Shown: positions 53,116 through 64,000 of the stretch, in pieces
Layout: every line of letters begins with the position of its first letter
Position numbering within the stretch: the first letter of the stretch is position 1
NCBI GenBank assembly: GCA_902806575.1
Contig: CADCXD010000010.1
Location: 1,178,001 to 1,242,000 of the forward strand
DNA from: Jackrogersella multiformis
Taxonomy: Eukaryota; Ascomycota; Sordariomycetes; Xylariales; Hypoxylaceae
Reading direction: 5' to 3'
DNA length: 64,000 nt
The notes under the pieces: model-generated
What the model was told of the DNA's origin: nothing
Database searches by the model: none
The model's input: only the letters and a program-made list of their open reading frames with translations
Position numbers and translations under genes: made by a program

Positions 53116-55670
53116 GATCTTCGACCGGGAAGCTCGGCTATTGCGCTTCGGCGTGTTAGCCCATGTCGATACGCGCTTGTTAATACCCTACGTACAAGGT
53201 ATTCTATATCTACAGAGCACCTTGTTGCAGCCGAGATAGAGTCCTCTCATAAAAACCAGAAAACACCCCAGAGATCACCTCGGTACCTAGGATAATAGGC
53301 GCCCGAATAACGCTAGAACTGCAAGAAGACCCGCACAAGAGTAATTGCCAGCATAGGCAATTAGCGAACTTCCTAGTAGGACAGGATAGTAGACTGTAGG
53401 ACCCCTCTTTAGAAGGGTGGGTGGAAACGCGTATAGTGAAGTTCCAGTTTATAGCCGATCTTGGTGGAGGGCCGGGTGATCTAGATGTAGGAAATAACAG
53501 CCCATTATTACAAGTTCCTGGCAGGCAACGTACTTCGTAGTAGTTATGTGCAGTGTGATTGCTAAGCTGTGGATGTATGTATTATACTAGGTTCCTATAG
53601 GTATGCAGCTATGTAAGTTCCTAGGTTTACTTTAGGTACCTATGTAACTTGGAAGTATTTTACTGCTTTTGAATCCAGGCGCCGTGCCAAGGAAAGTCAT
53701 GTGACCAGAGCTAGTCCTCTTGGCCATTCAGAGCTTAGGACGGCCCTTGTCGATTATCGCATAATGCATCAACTTGCATATGCTAGGGTATTAGCTTTAG
53801 GTATTCGGGATTTTCCCGGCCAAGATTTCCTACACTTTCCAGGTTGTTCATCATCATCCTTCATCATCCGCCATAATCCACACAATCCACCCACCATCAT
53901 CCTCTTTTTTATTCCCAGTAGGGCTGGCAGCAACAACAACAACAACAACAACAACCACCACTTCAACCTATACCAAAAAAGGCGACGTCGGTAAATGGGG
54001 CCGAAGTGGATCGTAACCTTCGGACTTTTACGGCATCATGGTAAATTCTATACGATTGATTTCGCATACCCGCCGGAGCTAGTGATATGTCCTGCATAAG
54101 GCTTGACTTGGATTGTCTAGACTCCGTCACCGTCGCCCGGCTAAGTAGCAATTGCGAGCCGATCCATCTTACTCCCTCAGGAACTCATTCATCCGATATC
54201 CTAGAGTTGTTGAATCCTCTGAAGAAGAGTGCCACAGTGGACAAGCCTACAATACAGACCTTCCACTTGCGCATTATCATCATCGCCTAGGTGCCTGACA
54301 GGATGACGAGGGATCGAATCATCCATCTCTCTTTAAGTGATAGGACTTAGTTAGTCGTATCTCCTACCCAATGGCGACTCCAGCAACAAGTTCGCATTAT
54401 CATACATAGTAAGTACTATGTAAGCTTCAGCTCAATACTTTCTAGACTCGCAATTCGATATCTCTTCGAGCTACGTAACCTTTACGCGAAGCTAACTTTA
54501 GCTGAGTGTGTGGATTTATTAATTCACCAATAAGCTCCCTATGATGATAGCCTGCAGAGATCGATGCAGAAGAATATAGCTTCGTCTGCATAGTACATGG
54601 ATCTACTATACTCACCCATGTGGTTCATCAAGACTTCCAAGGCTGCCTCCGTGCAGACTTTGGCGTCCGTACACGGGTGGAGGGGCCATCTCGATGGAGA
54701 GGACGTTCACGCCTCTTTGATTTGTCCCCTGCACAATTTCGACTGTGTGATATGTAATAAGCCAACGTTGGTATTGGCTGCCGGCATGTGGCTATCAACC
54801 AATCGCCGTGGAGATTTAGACGCTCAATCGCCTTTTCCCGACTAGCTCGACCTTGTTTTCCGCCCAGTTTCTATTTATTTCTCTAATCTTGTATCCTTGT
54901 ACCCATGTTTTTACACTGCTTAACCGCCGCCAACGTGCAGGTTCGGCACACACCAAAATGTTTCGTTGCACCGAAGACTGGGAATGGCTTAGGTTGTTGA
55001 GAGAGATGTGCTCAAGTGACATTATATCGGACTAGGTCTAGGTAGGTATAGCTAAGTGTGTGTTACCAGCCAAACAGAGTCCGCGATCCCATTCCCCATT
55101 CTAAGATGACGCCCCGCACGTCCAGTTGCCGTAGCGGGAAGTGAGGTCGTTGGTACCGCAGGCACAGCAGGCAGGAAACCGAATCTATCTGGTACCTACC
55201 TAGGTACGTATGTGTGGTATGTGTGGTATGTGTGGTATGTGTGGTATGCACTTCCAGTGGTCTTTAATTTGGTCTGAGATACTGGGCCGCACCCCGGCCT
55301 CTCTATACGGCCGCGATTTATATAATACCACGCAGCCTTCCTCTGTCGTTTTTGTTTTCCTCTCTTTCTTTCTTCGGCAAGCATTCAAACACCAAAAGCT
55401 AGTTCTTTGTTTCTTCTCCCATCCCTCCTGTTTCTTTTTTTCTTTTGCAAAGCATTAGAGCTGTGCTCTTCTGTCTTAATATCCATCTAATACACCAAAA
55501 TCGAAAAAATCATATTCAACAATATCGTTGCCGGTCAACTAACCCCCTAATTCACAACCGACGATACCTCTAATAGATTCAGAAACTAGCTTTCCCTTGC
55601 TCAAAAAAATCCCTTGATTTTTTTTCCTCCTTCAAGAAACGTCAATTTTGCAATAACAACATTAATCACA
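53116..55670. other. 2.5-kb intergenic region with simple repeats
   Basis: No gene is supported. Simple sequences include CATCATCATCC repeats (53845-53905), an (AAC)n tract (53933-53954), a 9-bp minisatellite (55209-55244) and TACCTAGGTA motifs (53281-53290, 53632-53646, 55192-55206). The last 400 bases before the CBM48 start are CT-rich, with T7 and A6 runs, typical for a long fungal promoter and 5' leader. Confidence 0.5.
55209..55244. repeat. 9-bp minisatellite, four copies
   Basis: The unit TATGTGTGG repeats four times without change directly after a TACCTAGGTAC motif. On the reverse strand it reads as a His-Thr-Thr frame, which is a chance translation. Confidence 0.85.
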
Positions 55671-56549
55671 ATGGCGACCATCCAGCTGTCTTTCTCTCTC
55701 CGCGTTTCTTCCGGCGTAAAGTCCGTCCATTTGCTTGGTTCTTGGGACAACTACAACGGCCAAATCCCCCTTTCCAAGGATAAGTCCTCCAGCAAGTCCG
55801 GCTCATGGAAGGGTACTTTCCGATTCCAGGGCAACCTTGAGCCCGGCCAACGATACTGGTACTACTACATCATCGATGGATATCACGTTTCGCACAACCC
55901 CAGTGAGGCTTCTACCGTCGAGCCCACTACCGGCCGAGAATTGAACATCCTTGATGTTCCCAAGGACAGGTCCAGCAAGTCCTCATCCTCGTCTAAGTCG
56001 CACAGCTCCAGCAAGAGCTCCTCCTCAAGGCACCACACTTCGTCTTCCTCGTCGTCAAAGGATAAGCACCGATCCTCCAAGCGCCCCACCATTGACATTC
56101 CCAAGGGCCGCCCTCTTTCCGTCTCTCAGATCGTTGCTCCGAAGCCAATGTCGCCACACGCAACCCGTCACATCCTAGATGTTGACTACTGTGACGATGA
56201 CCAGGCTATCGAGGAACTGACCGCCCGCTTCGGCAGCGCCGGCTTCGACGACGAGGATATCATCACCGACTTCGCCAACTCTCCCGTGTCGTCATCCGGC
56301 TCCAGCCTTTCCTACCGCTCGGACAGCTCATCGCCAAGCTCCGCGCTCTCCGGCTACAGCACGCCTGCCTCAGACTGCAGCAACTGCACTTGCGAGCGCT
56401 ACGGTATCACGCGCAAGGGCGACCGTGTCAAGATCGACTGCGGCGGTTCGCGCTGCGGCTACAGCGATGAGGAGAGCGCTTGCTCCAGCGGCGACGAGGA
56501 GTACATCCCCCGCAACTCCCGCCGAAACGGCATCGTCGTCCGATCATGA
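55671..56549 (+). CDS. CBM48/AMPK-type glycogen-binding domain protein
   Basis: A single exon encodes 292 residues from the ATG at 55671, which directly begins the domain; an upstream in-frame start at 55614 would add only low-complexity residues. Residues 1-95 form an AMPK-beta-type carbohydrate-binding module: FSLRVSSGVKSVHLLGSWDNYNG, GSWKGTFRF and QRYWYYYIIDGYHVSHNP, with the conserved W and K/Y/N positions that stack on glucan chains. The remainder is a long Ser-rich linker (SSKSSSSSKSHSSSKS-type), a DILDVDYCDDD-like acidic block and a Cys-containing C-terminus (DCSNCTCERYGITRKGDRVKIDCGGSRCGY). No catalytic domain is attached. It may recruit a partner to glycogen or beta-glucan; the precise role is unknown. 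Confidence 0.85.
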   Translation: MATIQLSFSLRVSSGVKSVHLLGSWDNYNGQIPLSKDKSSSKSGSWKGTFRFQGNLEPGQRYWYYYIIDGYHVSHNPSEASTVEPTTGRELNILDVPKDRSSKSSSSSKSHSSSKSSSSRHHTSSSSSSKDKHRSSKRPTIDIPKGRPLSVSQIVAPKPMSPHATRHILDVDYCDDDQAIEELTARFGSAGFDDEDIITDFANSPVSSSGSSLSYRSDSSSPSSALSGYSTPASDCSNCTCERYGITRKGDRVKIDCGGSRCGYSDEESACSSGDEEYIPRNSRRNGIVVRS

Positions 56550-58241
56550 AGACCTGCGCCACTTGGAGGGTTCCACCAAGAAGCACACCATAATACGCCA
56601 GAAGGCCGAAGATAGCAGATATCCAGGCTGTTCTCTCATTAACAGGCACAGAGCGGCAAACTTTCTCTTCGCTCTGCTCCTCTTGTTGTTCTATTGCATC
56701 AGCACGGGTTATTTTTGCGACGGGCCGACCACAAGCTGGTTCTTGACGGTCGAGCCGCGCCGCGCCCCGTTGCGCTCACCCATCGGGTCGATGCTGCGAC
56801 CCCCACGACGACGCGGTCGTGCGATTGTTTCGTATATTTCCGACAATACATCCGGAGCACCGGCATTCTTCCTCCTCCCTGCTACCCGCATAAGGCGGGA
56901 GTGGGGAGGAGATCAAACCAGCCTGCTCTAGCGAAACACAGCGAGACCGTCCGCCGAGGGAAACGACCGGCGTGACGGCTCCTGGGGATGTTTAAAAAAA
57001 GTGTCAACGTTGTGGCACCGGATCTGGCCTGTAGTGAGGATCCGGACTAGCCACTGTAAATAGTCGTCCATCCAACGCCAAAGAAAAGAAAAGATGGGTG
57101 GATGGGCGGATAGGGAGGCAGAAAATTTAGTCAAGCATGTAGCTGCCACCGCAGAGTGGATAGAGGACTATTGAATCTATTCATCGAAACTCCACATACA
57201 TTCGCCTTAATGAATCGTGACTATGATAATTGTATTCACTTAATGACCTTATCAGCAGGGTTACCGGATCATAAGATGATCTTCCTCGGGTGTAAATATG
57301 CAAATTTGTTTTACTAGATCCTATGTTTCTATTATATCTAATACTGAGATGAGTTGGTCTAGCCTAGCCCTAGCTCTAGCAAGTAAACAGCTCATTCGGA
57401 ACTGTGTTCCAGATGAATACCTCCGCAGCTACGTATGTTGCTAACCAACCTTTCGATACTTATATTGCCTCGTCCCTACGTCCTGCATTGAGAATATTGG
57501 GAACTATCCCTCGAAGCGTCCATCATGTCGAGATGAGACGCCATACCACACTGCAACACTTGCCACGCCTCTTTAACCGGAGTTCGATACCTCCTCGGTT
57601 CCACGAAACTCCATTTTCCGGCGCAGCACCAGCGCCGCCCTCCTTATAATATGGGAGACCCCTGACGCCATCAACCTTTAAAAAACAAATCACATGTATT
57701 ACTCTCCGTAAATCACGCATCATCATTACCATATCAATATCATTATCAAGAACTCAAGTCCAGGCAAAACCATTGTCAATTCGTTGTTCTATGTACGAAC
57801 CTCGACGGCCCCGGTTTATGCGAACCGGAAGAGAGAGAGTCCCTAGGTACCTGCCATACCAATCAATACATAGCATCCTCGTACCGGGCCATCCGGTGTT
57901 CATGCGAGTGAGTTCCGTCCGAACCGGACCGGCCACCGAAAAAAAACTTCCAAACCAAGCCCTCCCTTCGCCCCTCTCTCGTTGCCAATGCTGCGTGCCG
58001 TGCAGCCCTGAATGCGAATTTGCCGTCGACTCCGAACGCCGCTATGCCTGCCGCCCGTGTCCAATGAGGGACACCCCTGTCGAGCCTAACGCCTGATGCC
58101 GGGCCTATGCGTGAAGATGCAATGAGTAGTGGTAGTCGTTGTATGCTGTTTTATCTACAATCGTGCGGGTTGTGAGATGAGTAGTCGTGTGTATGAAGAG
58201 GAACCGGAAACGCGTGCACTCATACGACAGAAAAAGGAGCT
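56550..58241. other. Convergent 3' intergenic region
   Basis: 1.7 kb between the stop codons of the CBM48 gene and MPE1. Short frames (57404-57649, 57773-58096) have no supporting features. One CCTAGGTACCTG motif lies at 57842-57853. Confidence 0.5.
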
Positions 58242-60216
58242 TCATAACTCCCTATAGTCACTTGGTCGGACTCTACGCTGTCGGTTCTGGTGTCGTCCAG
58301 GGTTGACAGGCTTACGGAAGTATGCATCATTGTCATTATTAGGCGTCGTAAAATTTGGTCTCGTTGGTTGTTGGTGCTGGTTGTTGGTGTTGGTTGTGGT
58401 GTTGTTGTTGTTGGCGGTGTTAAATCCACCACCGTTCATACCCATGCCGTTCATGCTATTCATTCCGCCGTTCATACCTCCAAAGTTTCCCCCAAGCATG
58501 CCGTTGCCGTTCATGCCCTGGAAAGCCGCTGGGTTAAACATTCCATTCATACCCATCATAGGGTTCATCATGGGATTCATCCCCATCATCATGGCCATAT
58601 TCATGTTAGGCTGGCCGAAGCCATTCATAGGGAACTGCATCATGTTGGGCATCATGCCTGGCACACCGTTCATGCCTTGCTGCATCATGCTCTGCATGTC
58701 CTTGGCTTCTTGCGCTCGTTGCATAGCCTTTGGTCCCTTCGGAATCTTAGGATTCTCTAGTAGTTCTTCCGCTGGCCGTTTTCTAGAGGCCGGTGCTGTC
58801 TCATGAGGTCTAGGGGTCTCACTGGGGCCAGATGACGGGACAGGGGGGGTGACAGTTGACCTCTTGGCCACTTCTGCTGAAGGAGACTTGACTGCTGTAG
58901 AAGATGGGGTAGGTGATTTAGTCTTCTCTGGGGACGATGATTGGCCCTTGGGAGAGTCTGCTTGTGATGTATCCTTGTCAGAAGGTGCTTGAGATGGAGA
59001 TTTCACTGCAGGCGGACTCTTTGATCGCTCCTTTGTTTTAGGTGACTCCCTTTCTTTAAGGTATTCTTGCATCTTGGTTGAAATCTCATCATCTGCTTTG
59101 AGGTCATCAATAAGCACTCCTTCCGTCTGACAACCTGGACAGATGAAGTCGCTCTCAATGAGAGCATTGGTGATGCAGTCATTGCAATACGTCTTCTCAC
59201 AACATGGAGTCTTCATTGGGTCTATGAACATCCTTTTGTCGATGGTGCACAAAAGGCCTTTCTCTTCCTGCTCCTTATCCTCGGCAGACGCTGCTTTCTG
59301 GGCAGCTGCTGATGACTTCGTCTTTGCCTGATACTGCTCCCATGAAGCCTTGTCTGGCTCCGCGATCACGAATTCACCATCTGCATTGACCATGACACCA
59401 GCCGGTGGCTTAACTTCCTCACCGTCCGAACCGGTCTGTTGGAGCGCTGACTTGTCTACAGTCTTCAAAAACGAACGAGGGATTCCTGTTGTACGCTTGA
59501 CACGAGGACGGTTGTCGAATTCGGGGTTATCGTTAGTAGGACAGACTTGGATCCAGTGTCCTTTCTGTCCACATCGATAACAAATGTACCCATTCGGGGG
59601 TTCATGATCCGGCACATTGGCAGGTTTCTTCGAGCCTGGCTTGAAAACCGCAGTTTGACTACCATCATATTAGTATACGTAAAGGAAGTGACTTTGTTAG
59701 GTTAACATACTGAGCCATCTCTTCCTGCTGAGCATTCCATTGGTCTGATTGTGCCTGAAACATCGCCATCATCTTCTCCTCCTCAGTCATTGCCGCATTC
59801 ATCTGCGTAATAGCTGTAGACGTAGGCTTTGTAGCTTTTGTCGCATTCTCTCGTCGCGACGAGTTCTTCGCGCTTGCTGGCATCTTTCCGGATACATATC
59901 GAGCAGCTCGGCCGGCTCCAGGCTTCTGTGGGGGGAGTCGACGCGCGATCACCGTGGTGGATCGGGGAATGATGGTTGTATCATCGTCATATTCTACAAG
60001 ATCGGTCAGTAATTGTTAGCAAGCAGTTCAATTGAGGAACTTACCTTCACTTCCGTCTTCGGAGTAAATAGCTAGGTCGAAATCCGTACCATCGCCCAGG
60101 CCACTCTTTACGATTATGTCACGCTTGAGTTCAAAGACAGAGATACCAGTACCATCAAATTCAACACGTGATGGCTCCTTCTGAGACTTGAACTTGAAGA
60201 ACACAGATGAAGTCAT
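58242..60216 (-). CDS. MPE1: Mpe1/RBBP6-like subunit of the cleavage and polyadenylation factor
   Basis: Three exons (60045-60216, 59711-59993, 58242-59658) join in frame to 623 residues. The N-terminal 75 residues are a DWNN ubiquitin-like domain (SSVFFKFKSQKEPSRVEFDG, VFELKRDII). A CCHC zinc knuckle follows (ICYRCGQKGHWIQVCP, about 177-190), then a RING/U-box-like domain (LLCTIDKRMFIDPMKTPCCEKTYC and FICPGC, about 285-325). A Ser/Pro/Lys-rich linker leads to a striking Met/Asn/Gly-rich tail (about 475-590, MNPMMNPMMGMNGMF-type) and a basic end. Mpe1 joins the nuclear CPF complex, contacts the poly(A) signal RNA and regulates 3'-end cleavage. Domain order and length fit fungal orthologues. 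Confidence 0.93.
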
Positions 60217-61505
60217 GGTGATTGATTATTTGGGGGTTACAAGATGTGAGGTAGGGAGGAGAAGGGGAAGATAGTCGCGAAGGATAATTCGCGAAGCCTT
60301 GAAAGGCTAGGAATACTAGAAAACGAGATGAAATGTATGGATGTGATGTACTGAAGAGGTTGGGTGGTTTGCAAGCTTCAGTGAGGGATTTTGTATCTGT
60401 TGGTTTTTGCGGAGACTTGATGCTATTCTGACTCTCGCTTTTCTTCCTTTTTTTCTTAAAGACCAACTGGCAACAAGATAGACGGGTATCAATTCAGTTT
60501 GTACTTGAAAGAACAACGGGAGTGTATGCTCCAGTAGAAAGAAGACGGAGAATGATGTACAAAGCTCAGAGCAGACTTGATGCCAAGTCAACTCAATTGA
60601 AGAAAATGGCAGAATTCCTCCCGAAGTCCACACCAAGAACCCTGATCTCCGTAAAATCTCGTCTGTTTAGCCCGAGACCTCCTGCCTATCCCACTAGAAG
60701 TTCACTGAACATAGGTTAGTTCACACGATGGCTGATGATGGCTGGGTTGACCATTGCTCGTCACTAAGCTGGTGTGGCGAGGGCTGGCAAATGAACACGA
60801 CTGAGAAAATACGCGAATAGAGCGAGTCTTCCTTCAGATCCGATGTACTGATGTACTGGCGTACGGGCGCAATAAGATCGCGCGGGATCAGAGATAGTTA
60901 CCGGTCGCAATGCTGAAATGCGAAGAAACCAGATGTAGAAAATTGATGTTGAAGAAGTGAGAAAGTGGATAGAAGGATGATGAGAGATGGATGTTGTAAA
61001 GAGGAAAAAGGTAAAAGGTTGAGGGAGTAAATTAAATGGAGGAAGGACGGATGTATTGTGACTGGATAAATGAAAGTGGGAGCGGGAGAAGGTGCTTGGA
61101 GACAGAGATTAGTCAGATATAATCTTTAGGCACTGAGATAAAATAGTTGGTCACGTGACAAATATTATTGGCCCACATTGTTCCCAACAACGAGTTGCCG
61201 AGAATTGACCGCTACTATGTACTTCGTACCTAACCTCAAATCATTCCATCTCTACAGCTACCCTCCAGGTACGTTCATGAAAAATTTATTAATCAGTATA
61301 AACAGCAATCGCAATGGATACCTACTACCTACTCATCTCTTAATAAAAGTACGTAGGTACGCTATTTATATTTTTCCTCCAACACTAACACCTAATTCAC
61401 GATTATGAAATACCAATCGAAAGGTGTAGTTATCCAAAAATATTCTCTATCTATTTGGATCTGCCATTGGGGTGCCCTTCTCTAATTGTCCTGTAGCTTC
61501 GACCA
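60217..61505. promoter_or_regulatory. Promoter side of MPE1 and 3' side of the SUR7-like gene
   Basis: About 1.3 kb without a convincing gene. The first 250 bases upstream of the MPE1 ATG are CT-rich on the coding strand, and a TCTTTTT/AAGAAAAAA stretch lies at about 60440-60460. A TACTTCGTACCTAA motif, seen also at 33163-33176, lies near 61219-61232. Confidence 0.4.
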
Positions 61506-62604
61506 CTAACCCGATGCTTCCGCTTTCCTGCCAAACTTGGGCATGTTGCTACCCTTCTTCTCGTCTGTAGCGGTCTGATTGAGGTTCCTCCCGCCCTTTC
61601 GTCCTGTACGTATGTCTCGACGTGATGTACAACAGCAGCCCAAGCCGGCGTGAATAATAAAGGCAAGTAGGGTGAACCCGGTCGCTACCCACATGAACGC
61701 GAACATCTTTAAACCAACGTCGGCCTCAACATTGAGATCGGTCTGTGACGTCAGAGCGTACTTGAAGACCAGCGACATGGCTGTACCGAGGGCAGAAGCT
61801 ATCAGAACTAGCAATGTGGCGAGGAAGGCGAGAATACCAAGAGGGAGACTCCACCATCGCGAGTATAAGACAACCGGGGAAAGTAATATGAGGACGAAAT
61901 CCAGAAGCAGTCCAGTTAAGAAAAAGCCGAACATGATATTCGAGGCAATGCGGAGGATGTTCAAGATGTCGTTCACATCGGAAGGCAATGCAATCGAGGC
62001 TCCGGCGAACAGTTCACCCAGTAGAATCTCTACAGGGTTGAACCAGTAGAGAGTTGTCGGAACTGAACAAGTCGTGATTCCACTAATTTGGCTGTCAGCT
62101 AGAGCTCCCCGTGTGGATTGGGCTTATCCACTTACTCGGTATTGTATCCTTCGCAAAAATTCCAGAGACCGACTTGATAGAAATCGTGCAGACCAAGAGT
62201 TCGCGCAATCGAGTTTTGTAGGGTCAAGCTAGTCGGCGCTGACTGGGGAAGGATGTCGGAAAGATCAAGCTTAAAGAAGTAGATGTCACCAATAACCCGG
62301 GTACCATTCGTGCTCCCGATCTCGACCTACGGTACGACAAAGCGGTTAGACATTATTCGAAAGTAAGTGAAGAGACAGGCCTTACCAAGATCAGGAAGGC
62401 CACGGCGACTAGATAGCAGAAACATGACACCACGATGGCATTGCGCCGTGTTCTTGTCCCTCTCTTCAAAAAGGCTGGATCTTCAATGCTTGATTGGGGG
62501 CTTTCTTTATGAGCATCGGGTGAAGAAGATGTTGCTGCCGTTCGTCTTCGGAATCCAGGAATGGACCCAAAAGCCATGTTCGATAAATCCCCAAGTTCAT
62601 TCAA
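61506..62604 (-). CDS. SUR7/PalI-family plasma-membrane protein
   Basis: Three exons (62386-62604, 62136-62326, 61506-62082) give 328 residues from the first ATG, or 319 if translation starts at the ATG at 62577 (MAFGSIPGF). Four membrane helices are visible: AIVVSCFCYLVAVAFLILV; IMFGFFLTGLLLDFVLILL; LPLGILAFLATLLVLIASALG; MFAFMWVATGFTLLAFIIHAG. The first extracellular loop carries the family pattern LGLHDFYQVGLWNFCEGY with two cysteines nearby (..NTDGITTCS). SUR7/PalI proteins organise eisosomes or take part in ambient-pH sensing. The C-terminal cytosolic tail (about 45 residues) is basic and lacks the long PalI extension, so a SUR7-like role is more likely than PalI itself. Confidence 0.85.
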
Positions 62605-63978
62605 AGGCGGCCTTGTATATTCCGTGGCCCCGGACTCGGATTCGGATTCGATCTCAGCAGCTCAGATAGAATTATCCGCAGATTTCATGAACTGGTTCGT
62701 TCAAGATACTAGTTGAATTTGAATTAATGGATTAAGGAGAATGGTAGTTGAAAATGACTAGTATAGCAGTCAACCCTCGTTCACTTCTCCGAGGACCTTG
62801 CACGTGAAAACATTGGAGGAAACAACTCAGCAGACGAAACCACTTGGTTTCTAGTTTGTGAGTGACTAGTCAACAAGGATTATGAGAATCAAAACCTGAT
62901 CAGAAGGGAGGGATCGTCCCATTTGTGCCACATTATGTACAGTACATACTTTTATAGTTTCCAAAGTTCTCTTGAAGCTTCGACTCACTGGCTGAATGGG
63001 CAGCTTTGAAGGAACCCTTATCCCCACTACAAATTAGTAATTATCCTTGCATCTTATGCCGGCTGCCGGGTAACGATCCTCACTGCCACCATGCCAAGAC
63101 TGAACCAGACACCGGGTGCCCATATGACAGGCATGTCCTGAAAATTTCGAAACATTAAATTTCTAGGTGGTTTAAAACCCGAGTTAGCCAATGAGAATCA
63201 AGCTGATTTAATACTTGTGACCTTATTCTAGCAGCAAGAGTACTTACCTGGCTGCCTGGTATGTATGGGTATTTCTCAATATAACCCTTGACTTACTTGT
63301 AACTTAATAGGCTTTTTTATTTCTTTATATGGGACTGTGCTTTGGTTCTAGTACCTAGGTACGTAAAAAATAAAAATAAGAATAAAAAACTGTGACAGAA
63401 GCTAAAAGATGGCTAGATGTTGGTCAACCGTTTATTAATGAAAATCGTTACTGACAGTTTCGACCGTGTTTAAAGCTTCGACCCATAGTATGGATTGACG
63501 CTGACATCATTTTCTAGCGCCAACTCAAGACATAACAAGCTAATGGACGCGTGTAACCTGCGATTTCCTGTGCAATCCGCACGAGGACCACCCATAACCC
63601 ACCTTCATCTACCACTCAAACTTTAATAATCTTTGGGTCAGCCTTCCTTGTTAGCTGAGCGGCCCACATGCAAGTAGATCTCATGTCTTCGAAGTACAGT
63701 ACATGTACAATTAGGTAGGTGCTATGCAGTTCATCAAGTCAAGGATGTGGGCAGGCAGGTCCCAGTTGACCGTTCTGCCGTTGTCACAAGCAGACCAAAG
63801 CAAGCCAAACCATCTCAACTTTTTACCAACTTAACCTTGGAAGTATTTTCGGATGAGGCTAGAATATATCCCTCTTTTTTCCCTCTATCTTCTTTCATAA
63901 CAATAATACTTTCTGCTCGTTGATAACCTATGGCAATCTGCTTCATGTCCGACTACGCTTAAGCCCTCCCCTATGATC
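62605..63978. other. Intergenic, right end of window
   Basis: Contains the promoter side of the SUR7-like gene and no supported gene. TAGTACCTAGGTACGTA lies at 63349-63365. Confidence 0.45.
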
Positions 63979-64000
63979 ATGGCGCCGCCATTCCGTCCTC
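63979..64000 (+). CDS. Possible start of a gene cut by the right edge
   Basis: The last 22 bases begin ATG GCG CCG CCA TTC CGT CCT, with GC-rich third positions that contrast with the AT-rich preceding leader. This is compatible with a new coding start, but too little sequence is present to say more. Confidence 0.25.

Noticed and set aside
54597..54845. Small plus-strand frame with cysteines
   Set aside because: No promoter, splice or domain support; probably part of the CBM48 upstream region or a chance frame.
1..64000. tRNA genes and CRISPR arrays
   Set aside because: No TPsiC-type GGTTCGAATCC with a matching acceptor stem and no regularly spaced repeats were noticed; a scan with tRNAscan-SE would settle the first point.

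Overview
The window looks like nuclear DNA of a filamentous ascomycete (Pezizomycotina, most likely Sordariomycetes). Genes carry short introns (about 45-185 nt) with GT-AG ends. The housekeeping genes are recognisable fungal orthologues: proteasome SCL1, ribosomal L22, exosome RRP4, Mpe1, a SIN Cdc14 protein, GGPP synthase, a peroxin and a YMC-type mitochondrial carrier. One 6-kb block and one 0.4-kb block are reduced almost to A/T, as expected from repeat-induced point mutation (RIP). No tRNA, rRNA or CRISPR array was seen. All assignments are by eye; no database was searched.

Layout. 1-7 kb: a gene cut by the left edge, SCL1, a nucleolar-type WKF-domain protein and a claudin-like tetraspan protein. 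7-20 kb: sparse and accessory. It holds a gene desert with tandem repeats and a 0.4-kb AT-rich island, a bacterial-type KpsF/GutQ sugar-phosphate isomerase, a putative secreted protein, a single-pass receptor-like protein and an AAAP amino-acid transporter. 20-27 kb: a complete RIP-mutated LTR retrotransposon (20441-26472, about 308-bp LTRs, TSD CATAG) inserted in frame inside a host gene, which is now a pseudogene with further in-frame stops. 27-31 kb: a small cysteine-rich secreted protein and an orphan acidic protein. 31-47 kb: dense and mostly housekeeping, with the mitochondrial carrier, L22, fatty-aldehyde dehydrogenase HFD1 (apparent frameshift), RRP4, a Pex24-type peroxin, an F-box protein, GGPP synthase, Cdc14 (SIN) and a cysteine-rich single-pass glycoprotein. 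47-53 kb: accessory, with a rhodopsin-domain 7TM protein, a tyrosinase with very small exons and an HD-domain hydrolase. 53-64 kb: a CBM48/AMPK-type glycogen-binding protein, MPE1, a SUR7/PalI membrane protein and a possible gene start at the right edge.

The genes do not form one pathway or an obvious biosynthetic cluster. The recurring theme is surface and secretory functions (two mucin-like receptors, two claudin/SUR7-type proteins, one 7TM protein, two small secreted candidates) placed in the repeat-rich gaps between conserved genes. A palindromic TACCTAGGTA-type motif recurs in many non-coding gaps. Most worth checking are the retrotransposon and its broken host gene, the RIP gradient across its LTRs, the 8-nt tyrosinase exon, the fungal KpsF-like enzyme and the frame breaks in HFD1 and the tyrosinase.
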